A stretch of DNA of 64,000 nt. Origin: Methylomonas methanica. GTDB lineage: Bacteria > Pseudomonadota > Gammaproteobacteria > Methylococcales > Methylomonadaceae. Positions 1 to 7,878 of this stretch are shown piece after piece. The stretch lies in the NCBI GenBank assembly GCA_001644045.1, contig LUUF01000050.1, forward strand, positions 1 to 64,000, written 5' to 3'. The translations under genes were made by a program, and so were the position numbers. Below the pieces are notes generated by a model. It made no database searches, was not told where the DNA came from, and saw only the letters and a list, made by a program, of their open reading frames with translations. Each line of letters opens with the position of its first letter. Within the stretch, counting starts at the first letter, position 1.

Positions 1-53
1 TATGACGACACTATCTAGTCGAGTAGATGGGGGTATTGCCGGCGGGCCGCCGT

Positions 54-82
54 TTGACATCGGCATACTTTCATACTATCAC
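54..82 (+). promoter_or_regulatory. Candidate sigma70 promoter for the PilZ gene
   Basis: TTGACA at 54-59 matches the -35 consensus exactly. A 17-nt spacer leads to TATCAC at 77-82, which matches 4 of 6 -10 positions. The GTG start of the PilZ gene lies about 35 nt further on, a normal leader length. Assigned by eye only. Confidence 0.45.
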
Positions 83-115
83 TTGCCTTAAAACCGAAAC
101 GATCTAGGAGAATTC

Positions 116-385
116 GTGATTGATAACAAGCGCAGGCACCCGCGCCTAAAGCATCGTGCCAAAATCAGAATGACGGTGCCGGCGTCAGCAGTGGCCGTGG
201 TTGTCGATATGCGGGATTTCTCCGAGACGGGTTTGTTTTTACTGTGCGCTAACGAATTAATCCCGCCGATTGGCGCGGTGGTGGAAGTGCAGACCACCGA
301 ATTCGACGATGCGCCGATACAAACGGCTATTGTGGTGAGGGTTGAGCCGGATGTGGGGTTTGGCCTGGAGTTTGCAGCGCGTTGA
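116..385 (+). CDS. PilZ domain protein
   Basis: This 89-residue protein is essentially one PilZ domain, the c-di-GMP receptor fold. The N-terminal basic RRHPR segment resembles the RxxxR ligand-binding motif, and residues 32-37 (DFSETG) match the D/NxSxxG motif. A strand-rich C-terminus ends GFGLEF, also typical. There is no partner domain, so it is probably a cytosolic adaptor that alters a target such as the flagellar motor, pili or exopolysaccharide machinery when c-di-GMP is bound. The start is GTG at 116, supported by a GGAG-type ribosome site just upstream. The target cannot be told from the sequence. A diguanylate cyclase is encoded at 45157. Confidence 0.85.
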   Translation: MIDNKRRHPRLKHRAKIRMTVPASAVAVVVDMRDFSETGLFLLCANELIPPIGAVVEVQTTEFDDAPIQTAIVVRVEPDVGFGLEFAAR

Positions 386-907
386 TCAGGCCGTCAGGTC
401 GATCAGCTTGCCGTTACTGCTGGGTTCTTTTTGCAAATTTAACAATTCACCGCGAGCTTTATTCGCCATCGCCGCAGCCTTGGCGGCAATGCTTTGGTCC
501 GGGCCTGATGGATTGGCGGGAGCCATTGCCGCGCGGCGAATGGTTTCCGCTTTGCGCAGAGTCGCTTCCGGGTCACCGGCAACCTCCGAGACATCGATAT
601 TCACTTCCCCGCCGGTGGCGTAACGCTGACCATCCGGTCCCGTCACGAAGGTAAAACGCGCGCCACTGACGGCGATACCGCCGGCAGCACTTAAATGGGC
701 TTGTTCGTGAACGCGAACTTCCTGGTCGCGGGCTTTAAGCTCGGCAATTTGGCTTTGCTGTTCCGGGCTGTATTGGTCGGATTTGGCGCTTCCGCTTTTC
801 GCGGTTTGGGCGATGGGTTCGACAGGAGCTTGTTCGCCGGTCGCGGCAAGGCTGCGGCCGGTTAGCCGATACAGCGAAGTTTGATTGGAAGAGGCGGTGA
901 CCAGCAT
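386..907 (-). CDS. SprA-related putative metalloprotease (CJM1_0395 family)
   Basis: The 173-residue protein has a low-complexity N-terminus, a charged stretch and then VHEQAHLSAAGG, an HExxH zinc-protease-like motif (HEQAH). It is followed by the family hallmark YATGGEVNIDVSE and a region of paired prolines. This is the SprA-related / putative metalloprotease CJM1_0395 pattern, known mostly from sequence; proteolytic activity is not established for most members. There is no signal peptide. The stop lies directly beside the stop of the convergent PilZ gene, with no intergenic space. The function in the cell is unknown. The family assignment is firm, the catalytic role is inference. Confidence 0.75.
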   Translation of the reverse strand: MLVTASSNQTSLYRLTGRSLAATGEQAPVEPIAQTAKSGSAKSDQYSPEQQSQIAELKARDQEVRVHEQAHLSAAGGIAVSGARFTFVTGPDGQRYATGGEVNIDVSEVAGDPEATLRKAETIRRAAMAPANPSGPDQSIAAKAAAMANKARGELLNLQKEPSSNGKLIDLTA

Positions 908-1050
908 GTTTGGCCTCGGGCGGATTCTGTTAACTGGTTCTAAGAATACACCTTGACTTCATTCGAGTTCAAGTCCTCGGCGCATATTTAGTCTGAGTGG
1001 TTGCGGTAGGCATGACTGTCACAGTCTTGCATTTTTTTACTGTCTGGAGC

Positions 1051-1078
1051 CGTCATTCCCACGGATGCGGGAATCCAG
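1051..1078. repeat. REP-like dispersed repeat unit
   Basis: The imperfect palindrome ATTCCC-N8-GGGAAT lies within a 28-bp unit beginning CGTCATTCCC and ending GGGAATCCAG. This sequence type is scattered through many proteobacterial genomes in intergenic DNA. It sits between queG and the SprA-like gene. I saw no second copy in the window. Confidence 0.5.
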
Positions 1079-1102
1079 TTTGTTAATTTCTCTCTGTTCC
1101 CG

Positions 1103-2182
1103 CTAAACGTTCATACCGTCCAATTTCCGCAAAGCCCACTGTATATGCTCCCGCACCATCTCCGCATCATTACTCAATCTGCCGGCCAATGCCGTCTTAG
1201 CTGCGTCAGTTGATTTACCGTTGCCCAGCGCGACTGCGATATTGCGTAGCCAACGCTGATGGCCGATGCGGCGAATCGCCGAGCCCTCGGTTTTTTGCAG
1301 AAACTCGGTTTCAGTCCAGGCAAACAACTCGAGCAAGGTGGCCTGATCCAAACGATGCCGGGGTTTGAAATCGCTTTCCGCGCTGAGTTTGGCAAAGCGA
1401 TTCCATGGGCACACCAACTGGCAATCGTCGCAACCGTAGATGCGATTACCTAACAAGGGCCGCAGTTCCACCGGAATACTGCCGTGCAATTCAATCGTTA
1501 AATACGATACACAACGGCGGGCGTCGACCTGATACGGTCCGACGATTGCTTGCGTCGGGCAAATATCCAGACAGGCCCGACATTGTCCGCAATGATTGCT
1601 GGCGGGCTGGTCGTTGGGCAGCGGCAGGTCGGTATAAATCTCGCCGAGAAAAAACCAGGAGCCGGCCTGGCGATTGATCAGATTGCTGTGCTTGCCTATC
1701 CAGCCCAGCCCAGCTTTCTCGGCGATGGCTTTTTCCAGTACCGGTGCGCTATCGACAAAGGCCCGGTAGCCGAACGGACCAATCTCCGCGCTGATTTTGT
1801 CGGCCAGCTTTTGCAATCTATTGCGCAACAGCTTGTGATAATCGCGGCCCAAAGCGTAGCGGGAGACAAACGCGGCGGCCGGATCTTCCAACAGCCGTTG
1901 GCTGGCGGCTGGCGGTTCCGGCAAATAATCCATCCGCGCCGAGATAATGCTGCACGTGCCTTCCTGCAATAAAGCCGGCCGGCTGCGTTTCAAGCCGTGC
2001 GCGGCCATATACTGCATCTCGCCGTTAAAGCCTTTGTTCAGCCATTGCTGTAGATGCCGTTCGGCGTCGTTCAGGTTGGTATCGCTGATGCCGATCTGCT
2101 GAAAACCCAATTCCTCGCCCCACTGCTTGATACTTTGCGCAAGCTCCATCAGATCTTGGTTTTGGGAAGGCGGGATGTTCAA
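1103..2182 (-). CDS. queG: Epoxyqueuosine reductase QueG
   Basis: QueG makes the last step of queuosine synthesis, reducing epoxyqueuosine to queuosine in the tRNA anticodon loop with cobalamin and two 4Fe-4S clusters. Ferredoxin motifs are intact: C198, C201, C204 and C208, then C224, C251, C254 and C258. The predicted catalytic Asp is D144 in DSAPVLEK. Length (359 residues) is normal and a HEAT-like C-terminus follows the clusters. The start is TTG at 2182, chosen because the N-terminal LAQSIKQWGEELGFQQIGI block aligns with E. coli QueG from there; an ATG at 2149 would cut into it. In E. coli queG is next to nnr; here it is inverted and separated by three orphan genes. Confidence 0.93.
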   Translation of the reverse strand: MNIPPSQNQDLMELAQSIKQWGEELGFQQIGISDTNLNDAERHLQQWLNKGFNGEMQYMAAHGLKRSRPALLQEGTCSIISARMDYLPEPPAASQRLLEDPAAAFVSRYALGRDYHKLLRNRLQKLADKISAEIGPFGYRAFVDSAPVLEKAIAEKAGLGWIGKHSNLINRQAGSWFFLGEIYTDLPLPNDQPASNHCGQCRACLDICPTQAIVGPYQVDARRCVSYLTIELHGSIPVELRPLLGNRIYGCDDCQLVCPWNRFAKLSAESDFKPRHRLDQATLLELFAWTETEFLQKTEGSAIRRIGHQRWLRNIAVALGNGKSTDAAKTALAGRLSNDAEMVREHIQWALRKLDGMNV

Positions 2183-2223
2183 TTTAACGAAACCTTGAGC
2201 AAATAGTGGGGAAAATCCTGTAG

Positions 2224-2241
2224 GGTCGAATTTATTCGACC
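2224..2241. repeat. Perfect 8-bp palindrome
   Basis: GGTCGAAT-TT-ATTCGACC forms a perfect hairpin with a 2-nt loop, upstream of queG (minus strand) and downstream of the 2350-2931 gene. There is no T-run on either side, so it is not a standard terminator. It could be a small dispersed repeat or an operator. Confidence 0.5.
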
Positions 2242-2349
2242 TTAGGCTTTTAAACAGCGGACAGGCCGAATAGATTCTGCCTTACATCCAACATTAGAAA
2301 GAAAAAGTCTACCGGAACATTTTTTACAAACGGCGATTCGCCGTCCAGC

Positions 2350-2931
2350 TTATTTGTCTTCCTTCTTGTCGAATACCCCGCTAAAACTAAAGCCAATATC
2401 GATTTTGCCGATTTCTTCGATCACTTTTTGGCTCAATTCATCTACCGGCTTATCGGAAAACACCGCATAGCGCATCAGGTTTTCCGTATAGGTTTGCTTG
2501 TCTTTATATTGGCTGTAAAACGCGAACATCAACGCCGCGATGCCGGTAACCGTGGTTTGCACAATCGCCGATTTATACCATTCTCGCTCGCCCAGGCGTT
2601 CCTTCAACAACACCCCCAGCGCCGGCCATAGAAACACCGCCACCGCCGAAATCAGCGACAGCCAGAAAAACACCTTATTTAAAATCGCATAGCTTCTGGC
2701 TTTGACATAAAGATCGTAAATCAACACCAGCTTGCGTTCTTCTTCCACCGTCGTCGGCTTTGCGATGTCGGTTGAGTCGGTTTTACACACGGCGGTTTTG
2801 GCGTAATCCATCAATAATTTCGCGCTGGTCTGATTGGGGTTGAGGATGTTGATGACATCCTTGTCGCAGGATTCCGACGCGCATCCGCTCAGCGCAATCA
2901 GTGTCATGATGATTAACAGAAACTGACGCAT
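2350..2931 (-). CDS. Unknown predicted lipoprotein with two membrane segments
   Basis: I do not recognise this 193-residue protein. It starts with a signal peptide and lipobox (LIALSGC, lipidated C17), followed by a Cys-containing region (C22, C49). Two strongly hydrophobic segments lie at about 86-109 and 123-140. The C-terminus is charged and ends KKEDK. A lipid anchor plus two transmembrane helices is unusual; either the first segment is a plain signal or membrane anchor, or the mature protein is an inner-membrane lipoprotein. It lies in a small accessory block between queG and nnr, on the queG strand. No enzymatic motif is visible. Confidence 0.65.
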   Translation of the reverse strand: MRQFLLIIMTLIALSGCASESCDKDVINILNPNQTSAKLLMDYAKTAVCKTDSTDIAKPTTVEEERKLVLIYDLYVKARSYAILNKVFFWLSLISAVAVFLWPALGVLLKERLGEREWYKSAIVQTTVTGIAALMFAFYSQYKDKQTYTENLMRYAVFSDKPVDELSQKVIEEIGKIDIGFSFSGVFDKKEDK

Positions 2932-3255
2932 GGTATTGCTCCGTATCGATTTAGTGGAGCAATTGTGACATAACCGGCTTGGTGGATTGTCCGTAAAATT
3001 ATGCCCGGCGAGGTTGGATAAAGTATTTTCCGGAAGCCTTCTTCTGCGAGGGGATGTCCAGACCTTCTAGTAATCGGCAAAACCGACAGTAACGTGACAA
3101 TCGCTCTAGTTTTACCTATGTCCGCAAATTGGCCATGCGCTGTGGTTAGGTTTGCGGATGTAGGCTGGATTGAATGATAATGAAACTCAGCCTACGGCTC
3201 TATTTAATTTCTTGTTAGGTCCAATATTGGCTGTCAATCCGACCCTCATACACTT
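2932..3255. repeat. Gene-free stretch with two inverted repeats
   Basis: This 324-bp region separates the lipoprotein gene from the two-gene cassette. It holds two arm pairs: TCCGCAAA at 3121-3128 with TTTGCGGA at 3151-3158, and GTAGGCTG at 3160-3167 with CAGCCTAC at 3188-3195. The arms could form adjacent stem-loops. I see no coding sequence and no convincing -10/-35 pair here. The repeats may be dispersed elements or the edge of an inserted segment. Confidence 0.5.
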
Positions 3256-3666
3256 ATGGCTACTGAATTTAGCAATCAGCAAATAGACCAGCCAATCGTT
3301 ATCGCGGACGTAATGAACGGCCAAACGATTGCAATGTTGCAACCCGTTTATCCATTGACGGAAGCCGATTTCGTTCGATTGGAAGGGCGCCCTCCCATCA
3401 CATCTGCTGGCGCAGCAATGATCTTTTCTGGTGTCGTTGGCTATGCGATCGGTCTAGGTCCGAAGCTGGAGTCAATTATCACAGGTCAAGAGCCGATTCT
3501 GAACAATGGTGAGGTTAAGACAATTGCTAGCTGGAGCGCCATTGCACTGCTCTTCTACTTATTCGGCCTTTTCTTACCGAATCAACGAACCAACATCATG
3601 AAAAAGCTTTCCTCTCACTTCAAAGCCACCAAGTCGTCAACTCACGTCATTGGAGGTGGGAAGTGA
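3256..3666 (+). CDS. Unknown two-TM membrane protein (first gene of coupled cassette)
   Basis: Not recognised. The 136 residues have a soluble N-terminus of about 45 residues, two hydrophobic helices (about 48-67 and 89-108) and a basic C-terminus ending in glycines. There is no signal peptide, so both ends probably face the cytoplasm. The start is the ATG at 3256 with a poor ribosome site. Its stop overlaps the GTG start of the next gene in a GTGA arrangement, so the two are almost certainly co-translated. They sit alone between inverted repeats and the core gene nnr. The function is unknown; a membrane component paired with a soluble partner is inferred from architecture. Confidence 0.6.
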   Translation: MATEFSNQQIDQPIVIADVMNGQTIAMLQPVYPLTEADFVRLEGRPPITSAGAAMIFSGVVGYAIGLGPKLESIITGQEPILNNGEVKTIASWSAIALLFYLFGLFLPNQRTNIMKKLSSHFKATKSSTHVIGGGK

Positions 3667-4115
3667 TCACCAAACAGAATTTGCCTTCGGCTTATCAGCC
3701 CTACCAACAACTCACTTTATGCTCAAATCACCTCATCGGTGGAGGCTACCTAATCCAGATTGGTGGATCTTTACCGCTGCTAATTGGTAAGGGCGCGATC
3801 CCTCAGGTTTGGCTTCAAGCTCCGACCGATCCATCGGGTAAGGTCTTTGCACCACTTGTTTCTGCATCTGTAGCTGCGCATCCAGCCGTATCGGTCTCCA
3901 CCGATGACGGAGCGCTTCTTGTCTATGCGGGAGGACAGTTGGTGCTTCGAGTTCGCCAGACCAATGATCAGGAAGCTGAAGTTGAGGCACTTGACCTACG
4001 CCCAATCGGCTTCAACATCTATGGTGATCGAAAGTCCCTTAGTGCGGGGGGCATGCACATGTCTGACAATACGGTTGCAGGCGGCGGTACGTTCCTAGCG
4101 TTCGGTGGGGGCTAA
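3663..4115 (+). CDS. Unknown beta-rich protein (second gene of coupled cassette)
   Basis: Not recognised. The 150-residue protein has no hydrophobic helix. Its alternating pattern (for example YLIQIGG, LPLLIG, LVYAGGQLVLRV) suggests a beta-sandwich or barrel, and it ends in a glycine-rich tail. The GTG start at 3663 has a strong ribosome site (GGAGGTGGG, 3652-3660) and overlaps the upstream stop by 4 nt. Coupling implies fixed stoichiometry with the two-TM protein. The pairing of a 2TM protein and a beta-rich protein recalls membrane effector modules in some defence systems, but no sequence motif supports that reading and I do not assign it. Confidence 0.6.
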   Translation: MITKQNLPSAYQPYQQLTLCSNHLIGGGYLIQIGGSLPLLIGKGAIPQVWLQAPTDPSGKVFAPLVSASVAAHPAVSVSTDDGALLVYAGGQLVLRVRQTNDQEAEVEALDLRPIGFNIYGDRKSLSAGGMHMSDNTVAGGGTFLAFGGG

Positions 4116-4267
4116 CTAGTTATTCAATAGGGCATTGAGCGAATAACTGGTAACCAAAAGCAGCAGATCGAAATTAGAGGTTGGCCGACGTATTTGCCGG
4201 AGCACCCATTTAATCAATCCCAGTAAAAAGCAGATACAAAAATCTATTGATTTCCCAAGGCTAAGCG

Positions 4268-5731
4268 ATGCAAACACCCCCAAACAAACTCTACTGCACC
4301 GCCCAAATTCGCGAAACCGAGCGATACGCGATCGACGAACTGGGGATTCCGGGGCGGGAGTTGATGCGCCGGGCCGGATACGCGCTGTTCGAGCAGATAC
4401 TGCGGCGTTGGCCCGAACAAGCCACGATCACGGTGTTTTGCGGGGCCGGCAATAACGGCGGCGATGGTTACGAGGTCGCGACGCTGGCTTTGCGTGCCAA
4501 TTACCGGGTAACCGTTTATGCCTTGACCGATCCGAACGGTTTACCGAGTGACGCTCTCAGTGCATACCAAGATTTTATAAAAGCAGGTGGCAGTGCCAGC
4601 GATTTCGATGCCGGGCGATCCAAACTGCAAGGCGTTATAGTCGATGCCTTGTTCGGTATCGGTTTGAGTCGTGATGTAGATGAAGCTTATGCGTTAGCGA
4701 TTGCCGCGATCAATGCCTCCGGCTGTCCGGTCATTGCGGTGGATGTGCCGTCCGGCTTACATGCCTACACCGGCTCGGTATTGGGCTGCGCGGTCAAGGC
4801 TAATGTAACGGTGACCTTTATCGGATTGAAGTGCGGTTTGTTTACCGGCGAGGCTCCTGAATATTGCGGCGAGATCGTTTGCAGTACTTTGGATATAGAG
4901 GAAACTGTTATCGCGGCAATGCCGCCGTTCGCGCTATTGCTGGATAAAATCGACTTGCCGCGTCGCGCACGCATCGCCCACAAAGGTCATTTCGGGCATG
5001 TGTTGTTGATTGGCGGCAATCTGGGTTATACCGGGGCGATACGTTTGGCGGGCGAGGCGGCCTTGCGTTCCGGCGCAGGTCTGGTTAGCATCGCCACCCG
5101 CGCCGTGTATAGCAGTTTGATTAATATTGGCCGGCCGGAGTTAATGTGCCACGGCGTGGAAGGCGGCGAAGCCTTGCAAGATTTGCTGGATAAAGCCAGC
5201 GTGGTGGTGATCGGGCCGGGTCTGGGGCAGGACGATTGGGCCAGGGAGATGCTTAATATCGTATTGGCTAGTGATAAGCCATGCGTGCTCGACGCCGACG
5301 CGTTGAATTTGCTCGCAGAGCAGCCGACGCGGCGCGAAAACTGGATATTGACACCGCACCCCGGCGAAGCTGCGCGCTTGCTGGGTTGTAACACCCGGCA
5401 AATCTCCTCGGATCGTTTTGCGGCCTTATCGGATATTCAGAGTCAGTACGGCGGCAACTGTTTGTTAAAAGGTGCCGGCACCTTGATTAGCAACGGCGAA
5501 ACGGTCTACGTCGGCACCACCGGTAATCCCGGCATGGCCAGCGGCGGCATGGGCGATGTGTTGTCGGGGCTGATCGGCGGTTTGCTGGCGCAAGGCTTGA
5601 GCCTGGAGCAGGCGACTATGCTAGGTGTGTACGTGCATGGCGAGGCAGCCGACAGTCTGGCTGCGGAATTTGGCGAGCGCGGCTTGCTGGCCGGCGATTT
5701 GCCGGAACAAATCAGGAAATTATTGAATTAA
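4268..5731 (+). CDS. nnr: Bifunctional NAD(P)HX epimerase / ADP-dependent dehydratase
   Basis: This enzyme repairs damaged NADH and NADPH hydrates. The N-terminal domain (about 1-215) is the YjeF_N epimerase with CGAGNNGGDGYEVA. The C-terminal domain (about 225-487) is the ribokinase-like dehydratase, showing GPGLGQDDW, LDADALNLLA, TPHPGEAARLLG and GNPGMASGGMGDVLSG, the ADP and substrate sites. Length (487 residues) is normal for the fused form. The start is ATG at 4268 behind an AAGG site. Its stop overlaps the tsaE start (TAATG), giving a nnr-tsaE-ami order identical to E. coli. Cytosolic housekeeping enzyme. Confidence 0.95.
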   Translation: MQTPPNKLYCTAQIRETERYAIDELGIPGRELMRRAGYALFEQILRRWPEQATITVFCGAGNNGGDGYEVATLALRANYRVTVYALTDPNGLPSDALSAYQDFIKAGGSASDFDAGRSKLQGVIVDALFGIGLSRDVDEAYALAIAAINASGCPVIAVDVPSGLHAYTGSVLGCAVKANVTVTFIGLKCGLFTGEAPEYCGEIVCSTLDIEETVIAAMPPFALLLDKIDLPRRARIAHKGHFGHVLLIGGNLGYTGAIRLAGEAALRSGAGLVSIATRAVYSSLINIGRPELMCHGVEGGEALQDLLDKASVVVIGPGLGQDDWAREMLNIVLASDKPCVLDADALNLLAEQPTRRENWILTPHPGEAARLLGCNTRQISSDRFAALSDIQSQYGGNCLLKGAGTLISNGETVYVGTTGNPGMASGGMGDVLSGLIGGLLAQGLSLEQATMLGVYVHGEAADSLAAEFGERGLLAGDLPEQIRKLLN

Positions 5732-6201
5732 TGAATATCACGCTGGAAAACTCCGAAGATACCGAAGCGCTGGGTGCCGCACTATGGCAAGCCTTACCGG
5801 AAAAATGTCTGCTGTTTTTATACGGTGAACTGGGTGCCGGCAAAACCACCTTGGTGCGCGGCTTGTTGCGCGCCGCCGGCTATGAAGGTGCGGTGAAAAG
5901 CCCGACGTACACCTTGGTTGAAGAATACGAAGTCAACGGTCGGCACTTGTTTCATTTTGATTTGTATCGGCTGAAGGACCCGGAAGAACTGGAATGGATG
6001 GGCATGGACGATTATCTCAATCAAAACGCGTTGTGCTGCATCGAATGGCCGCAAATGGGCGCGGGGTTTCTGCCCACGGCCGATCTGGAAGTAAGGTTGA
6101 ATTATTTTCAGCAACAACGTACGGCTGAAATCAATGTGTTAGCCAAAAATCGGCTTGGCGATATAAAACTAAACTGGAAAAACAATAACCTACTGCTATA
6201 A
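5731..6201 (+). CDS. tsaE: tRNA threonylcarbamoyladenosine biosynthesis ATPase TsaE
   Basis: TsaE is the ATPase that, with TsaB and TsaD, drives transfer of threonylcarbamoyl to A37 of ANN-decoding tRNAs. The P-loop GELGAGKTTLVRG is at about 31-43, followed by SPTYTLVEEYE and HFDLYRL, both diagnostic. A 156-residue length is normal. The start overlaps the nnr stop by one base, so translation is coupled. The C-terminus is slightly extended past the conserved core with a basic Asn-rich tail, which is not unusual. Confidence 0.95.
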   Translation: MNITLENSEDTEALGAALWQALPEKCLLFLYGELGAGKTTLVRGLLRAAGYEGAVKSPTYTLVEEYEVNGRHLFHFDLYRLKDPEELEWMGMDDYLNQNALCCIEWPQMGAGFLPTADLEVRLNYFQQQRTAEINVLAKNRLGDIKLNWKNNNLLL

Positions 6202-6245
6202 TTTCAACGAAGTTGTCACTAGTCGAAATGTGGGGTACGCAGCAG

Positions 6246-7793
6246 ATGTTTAGAATTTTCTGGATATGGGGTTTGTTATTACCCACGTTTTCCGCGTTCG
6301 CGGCTCAGACTGAACTGGGTGCGGTCAGTTACTCATTGGCCAATCAACTGTTGGTTAACCTGCCGAGCACGGTCAAGCATCATGCGTTTGTATTGAGAAG
6401 TCCTAACCGTCTGGTTGTGGATTTTGTCGATGCCAAAATGACGCAGGGTTTGAATCAACCGGCTGCGGATCATCCTTTGTTTGGCTTTGCCCGCAGCGCG
6501 ATGCGTAACAACAAAGATTTGCGTATTGTCGTTGAATTGAAAGCCGATGCCGACGCCAAGGTGGCGATGGTCGGCAAGAATTTACAAATCGATTTGGCCG
6601 CAAAAGATCAGCCGGCGCAGCCGCAATTGGCAGCTAAGCCAGCGGAAAAAGCGTTTACTCCTGTCGCGGCGGTTAAAACTGAAAAACCGGCAGCCGCACC
6701 AGCGGTTGCTGTTGCCGAAAAGGCCGACAAATCCAGCAAAAAATCCGAGATCACTGCCAAACCTGTCGCGGTTAAATCCGTCGCCAAAGCCAAGGGCCGT
6801 AATATTATCGTTGCCATCGATGCCGGTCATGGCGGTAAGGACATCGGTGCGCAGGGCGCGAACGGCACCCAGGAAAAAGACGTGGTGTTTGCGATAGCCA
6901 AGAGTTTGCAAGGGATGGTCAACAGCCAGCCGGGCATGAAGGCGGTGATGATTCGCGACGGCGATTATTTTGTGAAATTAAACGAGCGTCGCCGCATTGC
7001 CCGTTCCGCGAAAGCCGATTTGTTCGTGTCTATCCATGCCGATGCGTTCAGCGACAGTCAAGCCCATGGCGCATCCGTCTATACCTTGGCTAGCAACGGT
7101 GCTTCCAGCGCCGGCGCGGGTTGGTTGGCTGCCAGCGAAAACGCGGTGGATGGCGGTGCCGGCGAGGACAGGGATGACACCTTGACCTCGGTGTTGATGG
7201 ACTTATCCAACAAAGCCGCGAAAGAAGCTAGTCAGAACGTCGGAAATAAGGTTTTAAGAAGCGTGAAAAGCGTCGGCCATCTGCATAGAAGCGCGGTGCA
7301 AAAAGCCGGTTTCGTGGTGTTGAAATCTGCGGAAATTCCTTCGATTCTGGTGGAAACCGCCTTCATTTCCAATCCGGAAGAAGAGCGTCGTTTGAACACC
7401 AAGGCCTATCAAAACAAAATGGCTTCGGCGGTATTTAGCGGCATTGTCGGTCATTTTAAACAATATGCGCCTGCCGATACGATGATGGCGCAGCTGAATC
7501 GCTCCGGCAAATCCAAAGCCGTGCAATTGGCTGCTTTGGCTGTGGATGACAATGAATCGGTGGCGAAAGCGAAACCAGAGCAAAAGCCGGTGTTGGCGGC
7601 TAGAGAGCTGGATGCCGGTCCGACCGTGGTGGCCAGCAACTCCGGCACTCATCATGTGATCAACCGCGGCGAAACGCTGTCCGGTATCGCCCAGCAATAC
7701 GGGATAAGCATGCGGGCTTTGCGCATGGCGAATGCGATGAACGACGGCAACGTGCGCATCGGCCAGGTGTTGCAGATTCCGCGAGACAGTTAA
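6246..7793 (+). CDS. amiB: Periplasmic N-acetylmuramoyl-L-alanine amidase (AMIN-amidase_3-LysM)
   Basis: It cleaves the amide bond between MurNAc and the stem peptide to split septal peptidoglycan at cell division. Domains in order: signal peptide, AMIN targeting domain (about 20-120), an Ala/Lys/Pro-rich linker, the zinc amidase_3 domain (DAGHGGKDIGAQG, SIHADAF, catalytic Glu in ETAFISN) and a C-terminal LysM (INRGETLSGIAQQYGIS). An insert of about 40 residues (GAGEDRDDTLTSV onward) matches the autoinhibitory helix of EnvC/NlpD-controlled amidases. The reading frame is open from a TTG at 6213, but ATG 6246 gives a clean signal peptide (MFRIFWIWGLLL). Position matches amiB of E. coli; the AMIN domain also recalls AmiC. 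Confidence 0.92.
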   Translation: MFRIFWIWGLLLPTFSAFAAQTELGAVSYSLANQLLVNLPSTVKHHAFVLRSPNRLVVDFVDAKMTQGLNQPAADHPLFGFARSAMRNNKDLRIVVELKADADAKVAMVGKNLQIDLAAKDQPAQPQLAAKPAEKAFTPVAAVKTEKPAAAPAVAVAEKADKSSKKSEITAKPVAVKSVAKAKGRNIIVAIDAGHGGKDIGAQGANGTQEKDVVFAIAKSLQGMVNSQPGMKAVMIRDGDYFVKLNERRRIARSAKADLFVSIHADAFSDSQAHGASVYTLASNGASSAGAGWLAASENAVDGGAGEDRDDTLTSVLMDLSNKAAKEASQNVGNKVLRSVKSVGHLHRSAVQKAGFVVLKSAEIPSILVETAFISNPEEERRLNTKAYQNKMASAVFSGIVGHFKQYAPADTMMAQLNRSGKSKAVQLAALAVDDNESVAKAKPEQKPVLAARELDAGPTVVASNSGTHHVINRGETLSGIAQQYGISMRALRMANAMNDGNVRIGQVLQIPRDS

Positions 7794-7809
7794 TTAACCC
7801 ATCTTAGAG

Positions 7810-7840
7810 CGGGGCGAATCATTTCGCCCCGTTTCATTTC
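7810..7840 (+). terminator. Rho-independent terminator after amiB
   Basis: Stem CGGGGCGAA (7810-7818) pairs with TTCGCCCCG (7823-7831) around a TCAT loop and is followed by TTTCATTT. It ends the nnr-tsaE-amiB unit about 40 nt before mutL. Confidence 0.75.
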
Positions 7841-7878
7841 CATCCGCTAAAATACGCGCTTTTTCCCGAGCGCAGCCC

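Noticed and set aside
3663-4115. Assignment of the cassette to a CBASS-like effector
   Set aside because: Only the general 2TM plus beta-rich layout is similar; there is no nucleotide cyclase or other defence gene nearby.
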